Under the pieces are notes generated by a model, which was given only the letters and a program-made list of their open reading frames with translations, searched no databases and was not told the DNA's origin. A stretch of DNA of 44,412 bases, taken from contig JAMPAG010000016.1 of assembly GCA_023667365.1 (NCBI GenBank), forward strand, positions 1 to 44,412. The letters run 5' to 3'. Position 1 is the first letter of the stretch; the number at the start of each line of letters is the position of its first letter. A program made the translations under genes and the position numbers. Below, piece by piece: positions 33,781 through 42,595 of the stretch. The stretch is from a bacterium. Lineage in GTDB: Bacteria > Bacillota > Clostridia > Lachnospirales > Lachnospiraceae.

Positions 33781-34823
33781 GATTCTTGTTCCTCCTGCCT
33801 TTCCGTTGTGTTTGTGTTGGCGTCCGCCTCTGCGGATGGTGTCTGAAAAAGAGAGATCAAATCCAAAATGCGGTCAAGATTCATGCCGGCGCTCACATTT
33901 TGGTTTTCGGAAGAATCCGTACCGGCAAAACCTTCATGTGCTGTACCTGCTGTGGAGGCATCCGCGTCGGAAGATTCCGCTCCCTGCATGGAAGAAGATG
34001 TATGCATTCCGGATGCTGCATCTGCGCCGGAGCCGTCCGCCTCATGTATGGAAGAAGATGTATGCATTCCGGATGCTGCATCTGCATCGAAGCCGTCCGC
34101 CTCATGTATGGAAGAAGCTGGGCGCATTTCGGATGCTGCATCTGCGCCGGAGCCGTCCGCCTCATCTATGGAAGAGGATGAGCGCATTCCTGTCATGGCA
34201 TTCGCCATAGAATCGTTCACACTCTGCGCGGCGGTGAAAGCGTTCATGATGTCCACTGCAGAATTACTGCCCCCGCCCATAGCTGAGAAAGCGTTTATGA
34301 TGTCTGCCGCAGAATTGCCGCCGCTCATGGCAGAGAAAGCATTCATCATGTCCGATACAGAATCGCTTCCACTCTGCAAGGCAGAAAATACATTCCTCAT
34401 GTCCGCCGCAGATGTATCGCCGGACATGCCGCTCAGTGCAGACAGGTATGGTGCGATCTGTTGAAAACGTTGAAACATGAAAAACATGTTCTGTATGCGT
34501 ACAAGTTCACGATACTCGGACTCGGACAGGCAGGGCTTTAAGGCGTTAAGCAGACGGGTGAGCGTCTGCTCCTGCGAATCATCGGCTCCCGTCCGGGTGA
34601 TTCTGTGCATCATGTCCGACCGTAACCGTTTGTTGTTTATCAGTGAGACCGCATATTGAAATTGCGAGAAGCGGAGCCATACAACAAGAAACGGTTGATA
34701 GAGGACAGGAAAAAAAGGAATCAATACCCGCATGATTCGAAGCGCTTTCGTGTCATAAAGCGAATCGAAGTCCCGGAAGGCGTCATTTTCCTCGCCGTCA
34801 TGTTCGGATAAAATAGATTCCAT
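33777..34823 (-). CDS. Hypothetical 348-residue protein with two sets of internal repeats
   Basis: ATG 34823 (AGGAA seven bases upstream) is preferred; an ATG at 34847 is also possible. The N-terminal part (to about 130) has YDTKALRIMRVLIPFFPVLY and FLVVWLRFSQFQYAVSLIN, followed by a helical region. Next come three or four imperfect 19-20-residue repeats of the DIMNAFSAMGGGSNSA type, then four 20-residue repeats of the SSSIHEADGSGADAASGMHT type encoded by 60-bp DNA repeats (33961-34200). The C-terminus is acidic and Gln/Glu-rich. No family is recognised. The low-complexity tail and the neighbouring Cys/Gly-rich gene would fit a spore-surface or structural protein. That is inference. Confidence 0.72.
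   Translation of the reverse strand: MESILSEHDGEENDAFRDFDSLYDTKALRIMRVLIPFFPVLYQPFLVVWLRFSQFQYAVSLINNKRLRSDMMHRITRTGADDSQEQTLTRLLNALKPCLSESEYRELVRIQNMFFMFQRFQQIAPYLSALSGMSGDTSAADMRNVFSALQSGSDSVSDMMNAFSAMSGGNSAADIINAFSAMGGGSNSAVDIMNAFTAAQSVNDSMANAMTGMRSSSSIDEADGSGADAASEMRPASSIHEADGFDADAASGMHTSSSIHEADGSGADAASGMHTSSSMQGAESSDADASTAGTAHEGFAGTDSSENQNVSAGMNLDRILDLISLFQTPSAEADANTNTTERQEEQES
33961..34200 (-). repeat. Four tandem 60-bp in-frame repeats
   Basis: Units at 33961, 34021, 34081 and 34141 share most bases, such as CATTCCGGATGCTGCATCTG and CCGTCCGCCTCAT. They encode 20-residue units inside the 348-residue protein and are a likely source of copy-number variation. Confidence 0.92.
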
Positions 34824-34901
34824 AGGAATGTTCCTGCCTTTTTTCATATTGTATGCCATCCCTGACGGGAACATGCGGAGCGGGATCGACCGTATTCGTG
34901 C

Positions 34902-34926
34902 AGGCGGGCAGAAAAGAAGCCCGCCT
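34902..34926 (-). terminator. Hairpin after the Cys/Gly-rich gene
   Basis: AGGCGGGC and GCCCGCCT pair across a nine-base loop. No T tract follows on either strand, so termination may be partial, with readthrough into the next two genes. Confidence 0.4.
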
Positions 34927-34946
34927 GGGAATCGGTGTGCATAGGT

Positions 34947-35198
34947 TTAGTTGTTGCTGTTGCCGCAGAAGCAGCCAAGGAGCAGCAGAATGATGATCCA
35001 GCTGCAGCAGCTGTTGTCGCCGCCGAACAAGCTGATACCGTTATTGCCGCATCCGCAGCCGTTTCCGCCGAATAAGCCGCTGCCGTTACCGCCGCACAGG
35101 GAAAGCAGGATGATGATCCAGATGATCTCACATCCGCATCCGCTATTGTTTCTTGCAGAGTTGCTGCATCCGCAAGAAGATGCTGTCAAGTCACTCAT
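34947..35198 (-). CDS. Small Cys/Gly/Asn-rich protein, probably sporulation-associated
   Basis: This 83-residue protein begins MSDLTASSCGCS and contains two copies of a hydrophobic IIWIIILL / SWIIILLL segment, each next to Gly/Cys/Asn blocks such as GNGCGCGNNG. It contains twelve Cys. Proteins of this look are widespread in Lachnospiraceae and are often auto-annotated as 'chorion class high-cysteine HCB protein 13', a label without experimental meaning. The ATG follows GGAGG with seven bases between. A sigma-K-like promoter lies 30 bases upstream, which would place its expression in the mother cell late in sporulation; disulfide cross-linked coat material is therefore a reasonable guess. Confidence 0.78.
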   Translation of the reverse strand: MSDLTASSCGCSNSARNNSGCGCEIIWIIILLSLCGGNGSGLFGGNGCGCGNNGISLFGGDNSCCSWIIILLLLGCFCGNSNN

Positions 35199-35552
35199 GA
35201 AAGTGCCTCCGAAATTGTTTTATGGTTTATCATATGAGGCAGGAGCGGATGTGTGCAGATTTCGGATAATTTTTTGAAAAATGAAATTTAGAAAACAGAC
35301 CAAGTATATAAAAATCTGCATTTACAAATTTCCCTTTATTTTTCAAAATCCCTTGCGCGGACGCGGGACAGGTGCTATATTCATTACATAAGAGAAACGG
35401 AAACGCTGATGAAAGCGCATCCTTAAACAAATTCATTTCACACTTCTGTGTGCACGATTCAGGCTTTTCGCCAAACAATTTCAACACAAAAAGAAACATA
35501 GTACAGGCGGGAAGCAAAAATGGTTTTTCTCCTGTACGGATCGGAGGAGAAC
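35199..35552. other. Divergent intergenic region
   Basis: It holds the sigma-K-like promoter of the minus-strand gene, an AT-rich core (35270-35345) and, nearer the nuclease gene, a possible plus-strand -10 (TATATT near 35377). No gene or RNA is supported. Confidence 0.5.
35228..35254 (-). promoter_or_regulatory. Sigma-K-like promoter of the Cys/Gly-rich gene
   Basis: On the minus strand the sequence CATATGATA (plus 35228-35236) fits the CATANNNTA -10 of SigK, and AC (plus 35253-35254) lies 16 bases upstream as in the AC-N16/17-CATANNNTA consensus. SigE shares the -10 pattern, but its -35 is not apparent. Transcription would begin about 22 bases before the ATG. Confidence 0.5.
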
Positions 35553-36662
35553 ATGAAAGATAGGAAAAAACAGCCGGACTCCGTCTCTGAGCGGGGAGCG
35601 GCGGAACAGGCATTCCAAAGTCAGGAAGCGGATGTGAGCGGCAAGCGCATTTTTGGGAACCATACGCTTTGCGCGCAGTTTCTGAGAGATTATTCGGAAC
35701 TGCCGATGCTTGCCCATGTACAGCCGGAGGACATCGAGGATGTCACCGAACGCTATCATTTGTTCCGGGAAGTGGAGTTTCAATCGGACACGGTAAAAAA
35801 AGTACATGTGAGGGAACAGGCAGACGGAGAGGCGAAAGACATTTATATCCTTTCTCTTATCGAGCATAAGAGTAAAGTGGATTATGATGTGACCATGCAG
35901 ATTTTGAAATACATGGTATGCATATGGGAAAATGAAGCAGTTCCGCAGACGGAAGGCAAAAAGCATCCACACAAACTGCGTCGGAATAAACGAAAAGACT
36001 ATCGCTATCCGCCGATTTATCCGATTGTTTATTATGAAGGAAAAGGCGAATGGACAGCGGCCAGAAGTCTGAAAGAGCGGATCATGCTGGGCGATCTGTT
36101 TGCGGCATACATACCGGATTTTACTTACAGATTGGTGAGAACGCAGGACTATAGCAATGAGGAACTGCTTTCCAGAGAGGATGCGATTTCCCTGCTGATG
36201 CTGTTAAACAAGATTCAGCAGGCAAAGGACTTTCAGGAATTGTCAGGACTGCCCACCGACCGGATAAACGACATCATGCATCGTATGCCGGTAGATGTGG
36301 CGGAGATCATCGTATCGGCTGTGAGAAGTCTGTGCCTTAGACTGAATCTGACATCGGAAGAGACGACGGATCTGGTGAAGAAAGTGGAAGGTGGCAATAT
36401 GGGATATTTATGGGAAAATATGGATAAAATGGATATTCAGTTAGAGCGCCGTAACACAGCCGAGCAGAGACAGAGAGCGGAAGAAGCAGAGCAGGAAGCC
36501 GAGGCGCAGAAGCATAAAGCCTCAAACGCATACCGCATGTTGCTCTCCACCTATCAGAAGCAGGGCATGAGCAAAGCCGCGGCAGAAGAATTGCTCAGAA
36601 CCGAGGCAGGCATGGAGGAAAAAGAAATTTTCGAGCTGTTAAGCCAATATTGGCGGACATGA
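35553..36662 (+). CDS. Rpn/YhgA-like PD-(D/E)XK nuclease (recombination-promoting nuclease family)
   Basis: This 369-residue protein starts at ATG 35553 (GGAGGAG and three bases); an ATG at 35520 is less likely. After a 40-residue polar tail it matches Rpn-type nucleases: KRIFGNHTLCAQFLRDY, then REVEFQSDTVKKV, and LSLIEHKSKVDYDVTMQILKYM with the E-x-K active-site strand. YPPIYPIVYYEGKGEWTAARSL is also family-typical. The C-terminal third is helical with a coiled-coil rich in Gln, Glu and Ala and a GMSKAAAEELLRTEAG end. Such genes are numerous in gut Clostridia and diversify at their C-termini. E. coli RpnA-type proteins cut DNA and raise RecA-independent recombination. No transposon ends are seen around it. 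Confidence 0.85.
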   Translation: MKDRKKQPDSVSERGAAEQAFQSQEADVSGKRIFGNHTLCAQFLRDYSELPMLAHVQPEDIEDVTERYHLFREVEFQSDTVKKVHVREQADGEAKDIYILSLIEHKSKVDYDVTMQILKYMVCIWENEAVPQTEGKKHPHKLRRNKRKDYRYPPIYPIVYYEGKGEWTAARSLKERIMLGDLFAAYIPDFTYRLVRTQDYSNEELLSREDAISLLMLLNKIQQAKDFQELSGLPTDRINDIMHRMPVDVAEIIVSAVRSLCLRLNLTSEETTDLVKKVEGGNMGYLWENMDKMDIQLERRNTAEQRQRAEEAEQEAEAQKHKASNAYRMLLSTYQKQGMSKAAAEELLRTEAGMEEKEIFELLSQYWRT

Positions 36663-36737
36663 TCGTTTTTCCTGCACCCGAACCCCTTTCACTAAAGAAA
36701 AATTCATCCCACATGTGGTAAAAATGTGGTAAAACTC

Positions 36738-36765
36738 TTGAAATTATTGCAAGATATTGTAAAAT
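36738..36765 (+). promoter_or_regulatory. Sigma-A promoter of the sortase gene cluster
   Basis: TTGAAA (36738-36743) and TAAAAT (36760-36765), 16-base spacer, 50 bases before the sortase ATG. Confidence 0.55.
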
Positions 36766-36815
36766 AGATTAGAATGATGATAAGTATGGGGTAGGTATGA
36801 CTGTGGAGTGGTCAT

Positions 36816-37979
36816 ATGACAGGCACTAGGTATCGCATTGGAGATCACAATTTCTATAATGAGACGGATTACCGGAATGCGAAGAAGGATGAGGAACTGA
36901 TTGCAGAACTTCGCAAAAAGACGAATTTTCGTGACCGAGGGCAGGTGGCGAAGCTTTACGGCGCCATGCAGAGCGGAAAGATTTCATTTACTTCCGTGCT
37001 TGGCAGAGAGTTTGACGACGAGGTCTATGAGATCTATCAGACGCTGAAACAACAGCCGGACGTGGAAGCCAAAGGGAAGAAAAAGGGCGGACGCGGCAGG
37101 CGGGAACCGGAAAAAGGAAAAGGACAGGAGCGGATTTCCCACGCGTCCAAGGAAAGCCTGGAGCGTGAGGCACAGCGCCTTCTGAAACGGAGGGAGCGCC
37201 AGCGCAGAGCGCTGATCATTGCCTGTGCGGTCGTAGCGGTCCTCTGCGTCGGCTATTTTGGATTCTATCAGTTCATGGCGTCCAGAACGCAGGGCTCCTA
37301 TGAGTCACTTGCGGAGCTTCGCGAGAAAGATCCGGCTTCCCTGCCGGAAATACAGGTGGCGGTCCGGGACGAGACGGGAGAGGAAGAACTGGTCCTCACC
37401 GTACTTGATGAATATAAAGTTTTATATAATAAGAACAGAAGTCTTATCGGATGGCTCAAAATTGACGATACCAATATTGACTATCCGGTGATGCAGAGTC
37501 CGGATCCCGATTATTACCTGACACATAACTTTAATCAGGAATATGATAATAACGGCAGTATTTTTTTGGATCCTGACTGCGACATCGTGCACAGGAACAC
37601 GAATCTGATCCTGTACGGGCACCATATGCGTTCCGGCAAGATGTTCGGAAGTCTTGACAGCTACAGCTCCGAGAAATTTTACGAGGAGCATAAATATATT
37701 ACGTTTGATACGATTTACGAAAAGGGAACTTACGAAGTCATGTATGTGTTCCGTTCCCGCATCTATAATGAGGATGAGATCGTATTTAAGTATTATCAGT
37801 TTATTGATGTGGATTCCGAGCAGGAATTCTATTCCAACATGAATGAGATGGCGGAAATGTCGCTTTATGATACGGGGGTGACGGCGGTATACGGCGACAA
37901 GCTTTTAACGCTGTCTACTTGTGATTACAGAGAAGAAAACGGCAGATTTGTTGTTGTTGCCAAACGAATAGAGTCATGA
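36816..37979 (+). CDS. srtB: Class B sortase
   Basis: A membrane transpeptidase that cuts a C-terminal sorting motif and links the protein to the cell wall. The 387-residue product has an unusually long cytoplasmic region of 130 residues, with a basic KGKKKGGRGRREPEKGKGQ segment, before one membrane helix (about 132-152). The extracellular sortase domain has LIGWLKIDDTNIDYPVMQ, the His motif LYGHHM (H269/H270), the Cys motif LSTCDY (C369) and Arg377 in NGRFVVVAKR. The spacing from His to Cys and the N-terminal helices fit class B. It lies 20 bases upstream of a large LRR protein ending in a sorting signal, its probable substrate. Usual SrtB proteins are about 220-280 residues, so the N-terminal extension is notable. 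Confidence 0.92.
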   Translation: MTGTRYRIGDHNFYNETDYRNAKKDEELIAELRKKTNFRDRGQVAKLYGAMQSGKISFTSVLGREFDDEVYEIYQTLKQQPDVEAKGKKKGGRGRREPEKGKGQERISHASKESLEREAQRLLKRRERQRRALIIACAVVAVLCVGYFGFYQFMASRTQGSYESLAELREKDPASLPEIQVAVRDETGEEELVLTVLDEYKVLYNKNRSLIGWLKIDDTNIDYPVMQSPDPDYYLTHNFNQEYDNNGSIFLDPDCDIVHRNTNLILYGHHMRSGKMFGSLDSYSSEKFYEEHKYITFDTIYEKGTYEVMYVFRSRIYNEDEIVFKYYQFIDVDSEQEFYSNMNEMAEMSLYDTGVTAVYGDKLLTLSTCDYREENGRFVVVAKRIES

Positions 37980-37999
37980 CATGGTAAAGGAGAGACATC

Positions 38000-40900
38000 A
38001 TGGGAAAGAAAGGATCAAAAAAAATAAATCGAAGAATCAAAAGATCGGCGCGCAAGACGGTCGGCATTTTGATGCTCATTATGGCGATCATCGTAGCGGC
38101 GATCCCGACGCCGGGCGCGCGGGCGGTCGGCAATGGTACGGAGAGAATAGATGCGCCGGTATATCCGACCTCTCCTGCAGACACGTCAGGGATAACGACG
38201 CCGAGCAAAGGAACACATAAAACAGAAATGGCACAAATGATTTATAAGGCTGGAAACCAATATTATCTCTATGATGTGTTCGAGTATTTTATGTATGAGG
38301 GAAGCGGCGGGACGACCAATTCTTACGGGTGTATTTCTCAATATGACAATTCTTACATACCGCCGGAAGGGAAATTGGTCATTCCGCAACAGGTATATCA
38401 TAATTATCCACGCTATACCGAAGAGCAGGTACGTGATTGGTTTACGAACAATACACAACTGTTAGACGAAACTCAGCTTGCGATTTATTATGCGGATGAA
38501 TGGAAAAACTACACAGACTATCTGGCGGCACAGGAAAGATGGGATGGCATGACCGCTGATGAGCAAGCCAAGTACCCCGAAAGAAAGCCTACAGTAGTGA
38601 TAAAACCAGAACATCAGATAAAGGACTTTTTAACAGCAGGCGGAGCGTGGGTATCGGATGCAGGGCTGAGATTTTTCTGCTCTAATTATCCTGAGTTGGC
38701 GTCCGGGATTCATGATGGACAGGGATATATGCTGATTCAGGTCATAGACGGGAATGCCAGTGGTCTTACCGGATCGTCCGTTGTCTATATGCCCTGCCAG
38801 GTCGGCGATTCGGTAGATAATTCAGAGAACTACTCTGACAAGTTTTATGTTCCGGCAAAAAATTCCTGTTTGATTCGATATATTGGAGACGAAGCGTTTA
38901 AGGGTGCGACCAGTATTACAGAGTTAGAGATACCGAACTATATTTTGACAATTGGAAACGATGCATTTAACGGGTGTACCAGCATTAAGAAAGTTTCCGC
39001 ATGGTCCGGCACGCTTGGCAACCGAGCGTTCAAAAACTGCGCCGCGCTCCAGCAGGTCACACTTGGAGACGGAATCGCATTGATCGGAACCGAGTGTTTT
39101 TATGGATGCAATAGTCTGACTGAAATTTCATTCCCTACCAGTGTGCAAAAAATCGGTACTGGTGCGTTTGCAAGCTGCTCCAATCTGGAGTCAGTCAAAA
39201 TGGATGAGATGGATCAAAGTGTTGAACTGGCGGATTACTGCTTCTTCAATTGTCCGTCCATCGGGAGCGTGACATTTGGCAGAAATACAAGTAAGATCGG
39301 AGAGGCGGCATTTGCGGTTGACGGAGATACTGTTTTACGAAATCGGTCATGGACAAAGATTGAGTTCCCAGACAGTGTGGCAACATTAGGTGATAAGGTA
39401 TTGTATGGAAGAGAATGTCTGACGCAGGTCACGATGCCGGCGTCTTATGGAAGCAGTCAAAAAGTAAAGCTGGGCGATGGATTTTTTGGCGGCTGCTTTA
39501 ATTTGGAGTGGGTTGAGTTCCCCGATAACGGCGGAGGTTCCTGCGGCTATGTGGAGTTTGAACCTAATGCGTTTATCGACGTGATTTCAGAGGATTTCTA
39601 TATCCGTGGTCCGGAACTTGACAGCAGGCGGAATGATGCAAGTCCGCGGAAATCGGCATGGGCGGCGGGCATTACTTATGTATATAAGGACAGGAACGGT
39701 GTCGATCAGTATGAGATTAGTACCGGGACTTATCGGTTTGCGGTGGATACGAATGGCGTGCTGACCGATTGCTTCTTATTAAATGAAGAAAAGTGGAAAG
39801 AGGATGGGGGCGAGATCGAGATTCCTGCAGCCGTCGGGGCAAAAACCGTAACGGGAATCGGACCGGACTGCTTCAGCGATGATAATATTAAGGATAATCT
39901 TGAAGTCTTAAAGATTGCTGACGGCGGTGCGGTAGCGTCTATTGCAGACCGCGCATTCGAGGGTTATCCGAAGCTGGAAGCGGTTTATATCGGCGATTCC
40001 GTCAATGCGATCGGAACGAGTGCATTTGAAAATTGCAAGAAATTGGAGACGGTTGTGTTCTCTACGCCCAAGGGAGGCTATCAGAATTTTACAATCGGAC
40101 CGAATGCGTTTTCTACGGGAAGTAACAGGCTGACTTTCTATGGGGACATTGTAGAGGGGTATGCACCATTTGACTGGGCGATGTCGGAAGATAACTGGAT
40201 GGATGCAGGGAACCTGTTACGCGTCTGCTATTCTTCGGGTACGCCGGAACATCCGAATCTGAAAGTGTTATTGGATAATAATACCAATCTGGTGACACTG
40301 GTCGGCTATCCGCATTATGAGCAGTTGGATGAGGAGATTCGTACAAAATATGAGGCATATTTGGGTGGAAATCCAAATCCGGCGGATACCCAGTTGACTG
40401 CGGAGCAGACAGAATGTTTGGAGAATACGCTGAATATTGTGATCCCGACAGGCGTGGAATCTATTGATGTAAGAGGATTTTTAGTAGATTCACAGAGAAA
40501 TAGGAGTAACGCGACTGCCTATATGTCGGATGATGAGTATTATGGTACTTATCAGACAGATGGATTATTTAGCGGTTACTATGGTGAGATCGGTTCCGGC
40601 ACTAGTCTGCGGGAGTATCCGGAAGACAGCGAGTACGAACAGGAAGCGAAAGGAAACGACCGGATTCTGTCGGTGACGATGAGTACTGTTAAGTATCTGC
40701 CTGACCGCGCGTTCGAGAGCTGCGAAAACCTGCAGGCTGTCGTGTTGGGAAGTGCAATGGAGGATATTGGTACTGCGCCGTTTACAGGGTGCAGGAATCT
40801 GACGAGTGTCGGAGGAAATAATAAATATCCGTGCGAAAACGGGATTATCTATGAGACAAATGATACGGGGTTAACGATTGTTGAGTGTCTTCCTGCGCGC

Positions 40901-42580
40901 GGAGGCGCGGTAGGATCGCCGAGTGTGAACGAGATTACTGACCCCAATATTTCAAAAGTGACGCAGATTAACGAGGGTGCGTTTGAAAACTGCGCCAATG
41001 TGATGAACGTAGATTTCACAGCAGCGACAGATTTGACGCAGATTCCGGAATCTTGTTTTAAGGGATCAGAACGTTTGATGACAGTGCTGCTTCCAGATAC
41101 GGTGAATAAGATTTGGGAGGAAGCGTTTGCGGATACAAGATATTTGTCCGTGACAATTCCGGCGGTAGAAGTGGATATTGCCGATGATGCGTTTGACGGA
41201 GCGGAAACGGTTATTCTGCGTTCCTATAAAAATTCTACGGTTGAGCGTTATGCGAATCGTAAGAATCGTACCTTTGAGGAAATCGGCAGAAAGTATCGCG
41301 TACAGTTTTGGGATTATGACGGAACGGTAATTCCGATTAAGAACGAAGACGGAACAGAGACTGCTGTGCAATATGTAGAACATGGTCGCGCAGCACAGGA
41401 ACCGGAAGCTCCGACAGGGAGAACGGATGGTTATGTATTTGACAAATGGGATAAGTCTTTTACGAACGTAACTTCGGATTTGGTTGTCATTGCCACCTAT
41501 AAGTGGGGATATCCGGGCACTTCTCCGGGTGTGCTTCCGACTTCTCCGGGTGCGGGGACACCGGGAGCTGCAGGAGCGGGGACACCGACGCCGACGCCTA
41601 ATGGGACGCCGACGCCCGGCGCAGGAACACCGGGAGCGGGTACGCCCGGCGCAGGAACGCCTGGTGCGGGAACACCCGGCGCAAGCAGTAATCAGGCGGC
41701 GAATAACCAGCGCTATCAGCTGACGGTACAGAACGGAACCGGAAGCGGAACCTATGTAGCGGGAACATCCGTTGTCATCACGGCGAATACGCCGCCGAGC
41801 GGTCAGCGGTTCGATCGTTGGACGTCGATCGCGAACGACTTTAATATTACGAGCGCGACTTCTTCCATCACGACGATCACGATGCCGTCCCACGACATGA
41901 CGATCGTGGCAAACTATACGTCCGGCTCCGGTTCGTCGGGCGGAAATAATACCGGCAATGATGCCAATATTTCGACGAACACGAACGGAAACGGAAATAC
42001 GGGCGGCACGACGGTGGATATTACGAAGCCGGGCATTTCCGATACGGATGTCGCATCTGCGACGGTGGAAGGTTCCACGGATAATTATGTCGTAAAGATC
42101 ACGGATACCGCGGAAGCGCGTTCCGCAGTGGAAGCGGCGCTGATCAATGAGTACGGCACGCTTGACAATCTGCGCTATTTTGCGATGGATATTTCGCTTT
42201 ATGATTCGACGGGAACCGTGAAGATCACGGATACGTCCGATCTTGCGGTCAACATCACGATGCCGATTCCTGACGAGCTGCGTCTGTATGCAGGCAACAA
42301 TCAGGTGGCGGGTGTGGTAAACGGAAATGTGCTCGATAAGCTTTCGCCGAGATTTACAACGATCAACGGCGTGCCGTGCATTTCGTTTACGGCAACACAT
42401 TTTTCGCCGTACACGGTCTATGTGGATACCTCGAATCTTTCCGCCGGTGTGTCGGATTCGACGCCGAAGACGGGAGATCTGATTCATCCGAAGTGGTTTT
42501 TGGCAGTTGCGCTTGCCTGTGTATCGCTGATTCTTCTGTTAAAGAAGGATAAGAAACAGGCGAATGTGAAGACGGCATAG
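38000..42580 (+). CDS. Cell-wall-anchored BspA-like LRR surface protein
   Basis: This is a 1526-residue secreted protein. The ATG follows AAAGGAG. A signal peptide spans 1-41 (ILMLIMAIIVAAI, then ARA). A unique domain runs to about 285. LRR_5 (BspA-type) repeats follow in blocks at about 290-470, 600-710 and 890-1090, with the typical AFKGATSITELEIP and AFENCKKLETVVF units. Next come an InlB-type B-repeat-like domain (about 1095-1170), a Gly/Thr/Pro linker (GAGTPGAGTPG), a second beta domain (YQLTVQNGTGSGTY), a Gly/Asn/Ser linker and a C-terminal domain. The sorting signal is TPKTGD (1488-1493), then a hydrophobic helix and KKDKKQ. It is transcribed with the sortase 20 bases upstream. Role: surface adhesin or binding protein; ligand unknown. 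Confidence 0.92.
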   Translation: MGKKGSKKINRRIKRSARKTVGILMLIMAIIVAAIPTPGARAVGNGTERIDAPVYPTSPADTSGITTPSKGTHKTEMAQMIYKAGNQYYLYDVFEYFMYEGSGGTTNSYGCISQYDNSYIPPEGKLVIPQQVYHNYPRYTEEQVRDWFTNNTQLLDETQLAIYYADEWKNYTDYLAAQERWDGMTADEQAKYPERKPTVVIKPEHQIKDFLTAGGAWVSDAGLRFFCSNYPELASGIHDGQGYMLIQVIDGNASGLTGSSVVYMPCQVGDSVDNSENYSDKFYVPAKNSCLIRYIGDEAFKGATSITELEIPNYILTIGNDAFNGCTSIKKVSAWSGTLGNRAFKNCAALQQVTLGDGIALIGTECFYGCNSLTEISFPTSVQKIGTGAFASCSNLESVKMDEMDQSVELADYCFFNCPSIGSVTFGRNTSKIGEAAFAVDGDTVLRNRSWTKIEFPDSVATLGDKVLYGRECLTQVTMPASYGSSQKVKLGDGFFGGCFNLEWVEFPDNGGGSCGYVEFEPNAFIDVISEDFYIRGPELDSRRNDASPRKSAWAAGITYVYKDRNGVDQYEISTGTYRFAVDTNGVLTDCFLLNEEKWKEDGGEIEIPAAVGAKTVTGIGPDCFSDDNIKDNLEVLKIADGGAVASIADRAFEGYPKLEAVYIGDSVNAIGTSAFENCKKLETVVFSTPKGGYQNFTIGPNAFSTGSNRLTFYGDIVEGYAPFDWAMSEDNWMDAGNLLRVCYSSGTPEHPNLKVLLDNNTNLVTLVGYPHYEQLDEEIRTKYEAYLGGNPNPADTQLTAEQTECLENTLNIVIPTGVESIDVRGFLVDSQRNRSNATAYMSDDEYYGTYQTDGLFSGYYGEIGSGTSLREYPEDSEYEQEAKGNDRILSVTMSTVKYLPDRAFESCENLQAVVLGSAMEDIGTAPFTGCRNLTSVGGNNKYPCENGIIYETNDTGLTIVECLPARGGAVGSPSVNEITDPNISKVTQINEGAFENCANVMNVDFTAATDLTQIPESCFKGSERLMTVLLPDTVNKIWEEAFADTRYLSVTIPAVEVDIADDAFDGAETVILRSYKNSTVERYANRKNRTFEEIGRKYRVQFWDYDGTVIPIKNEDGTETAVQYVEHGRAAQEPEAPTGRTDGYVFDKWDKSFTNVTSDLVVIATYKWGYPGTSPGVLPTSPGAGTPGAAGAGTPTPTPNGTPTPGAGTPGAGTPGAGTPGAGTPGASSNQAANNQRYQLTVQNGTGSGTYVAGTSVVITANTPPSGQRFDRWTSIANDFNITSATSSITTITMPSHDMTIVANYTSGSGSSGGNNTGNDANISTNTNGNGNTGGTTVDITKPGISDTDVASATVEGSTDNYVVKITDTAEARSAVEAALINEYGTLDNLRYFAMDISLYDSTGTVKITDTSDLAVNITMPIPDELRLYAGNNQVAGVVNGNVLDKLSPRFTTINGVPCISFTATHFSPYTVYVDTSNLSAGVSDSTPKTGDLIHPKWFLAVALACVSLILLLKKDKKQANVKTA

Positions 42581-42595
42581 GCGGTGAGGTTTCAT

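Noticed and set aside
35553..36662. Transposase or insertion sequence
   Set aside because: Rpn-type proteins are often labelled transposase, but there are no terminal inverted repeats or target duplications around the gene, and the motif is that of a PD-(D/E)XK nuclease.
41066..42487. 473-residue minus-strand frame opposite the LRR protein
   Set aside because: Arg/Ile/His-rich, no family features; it mirrors the Thr/Asp/Gly codon use of the LRR gene.
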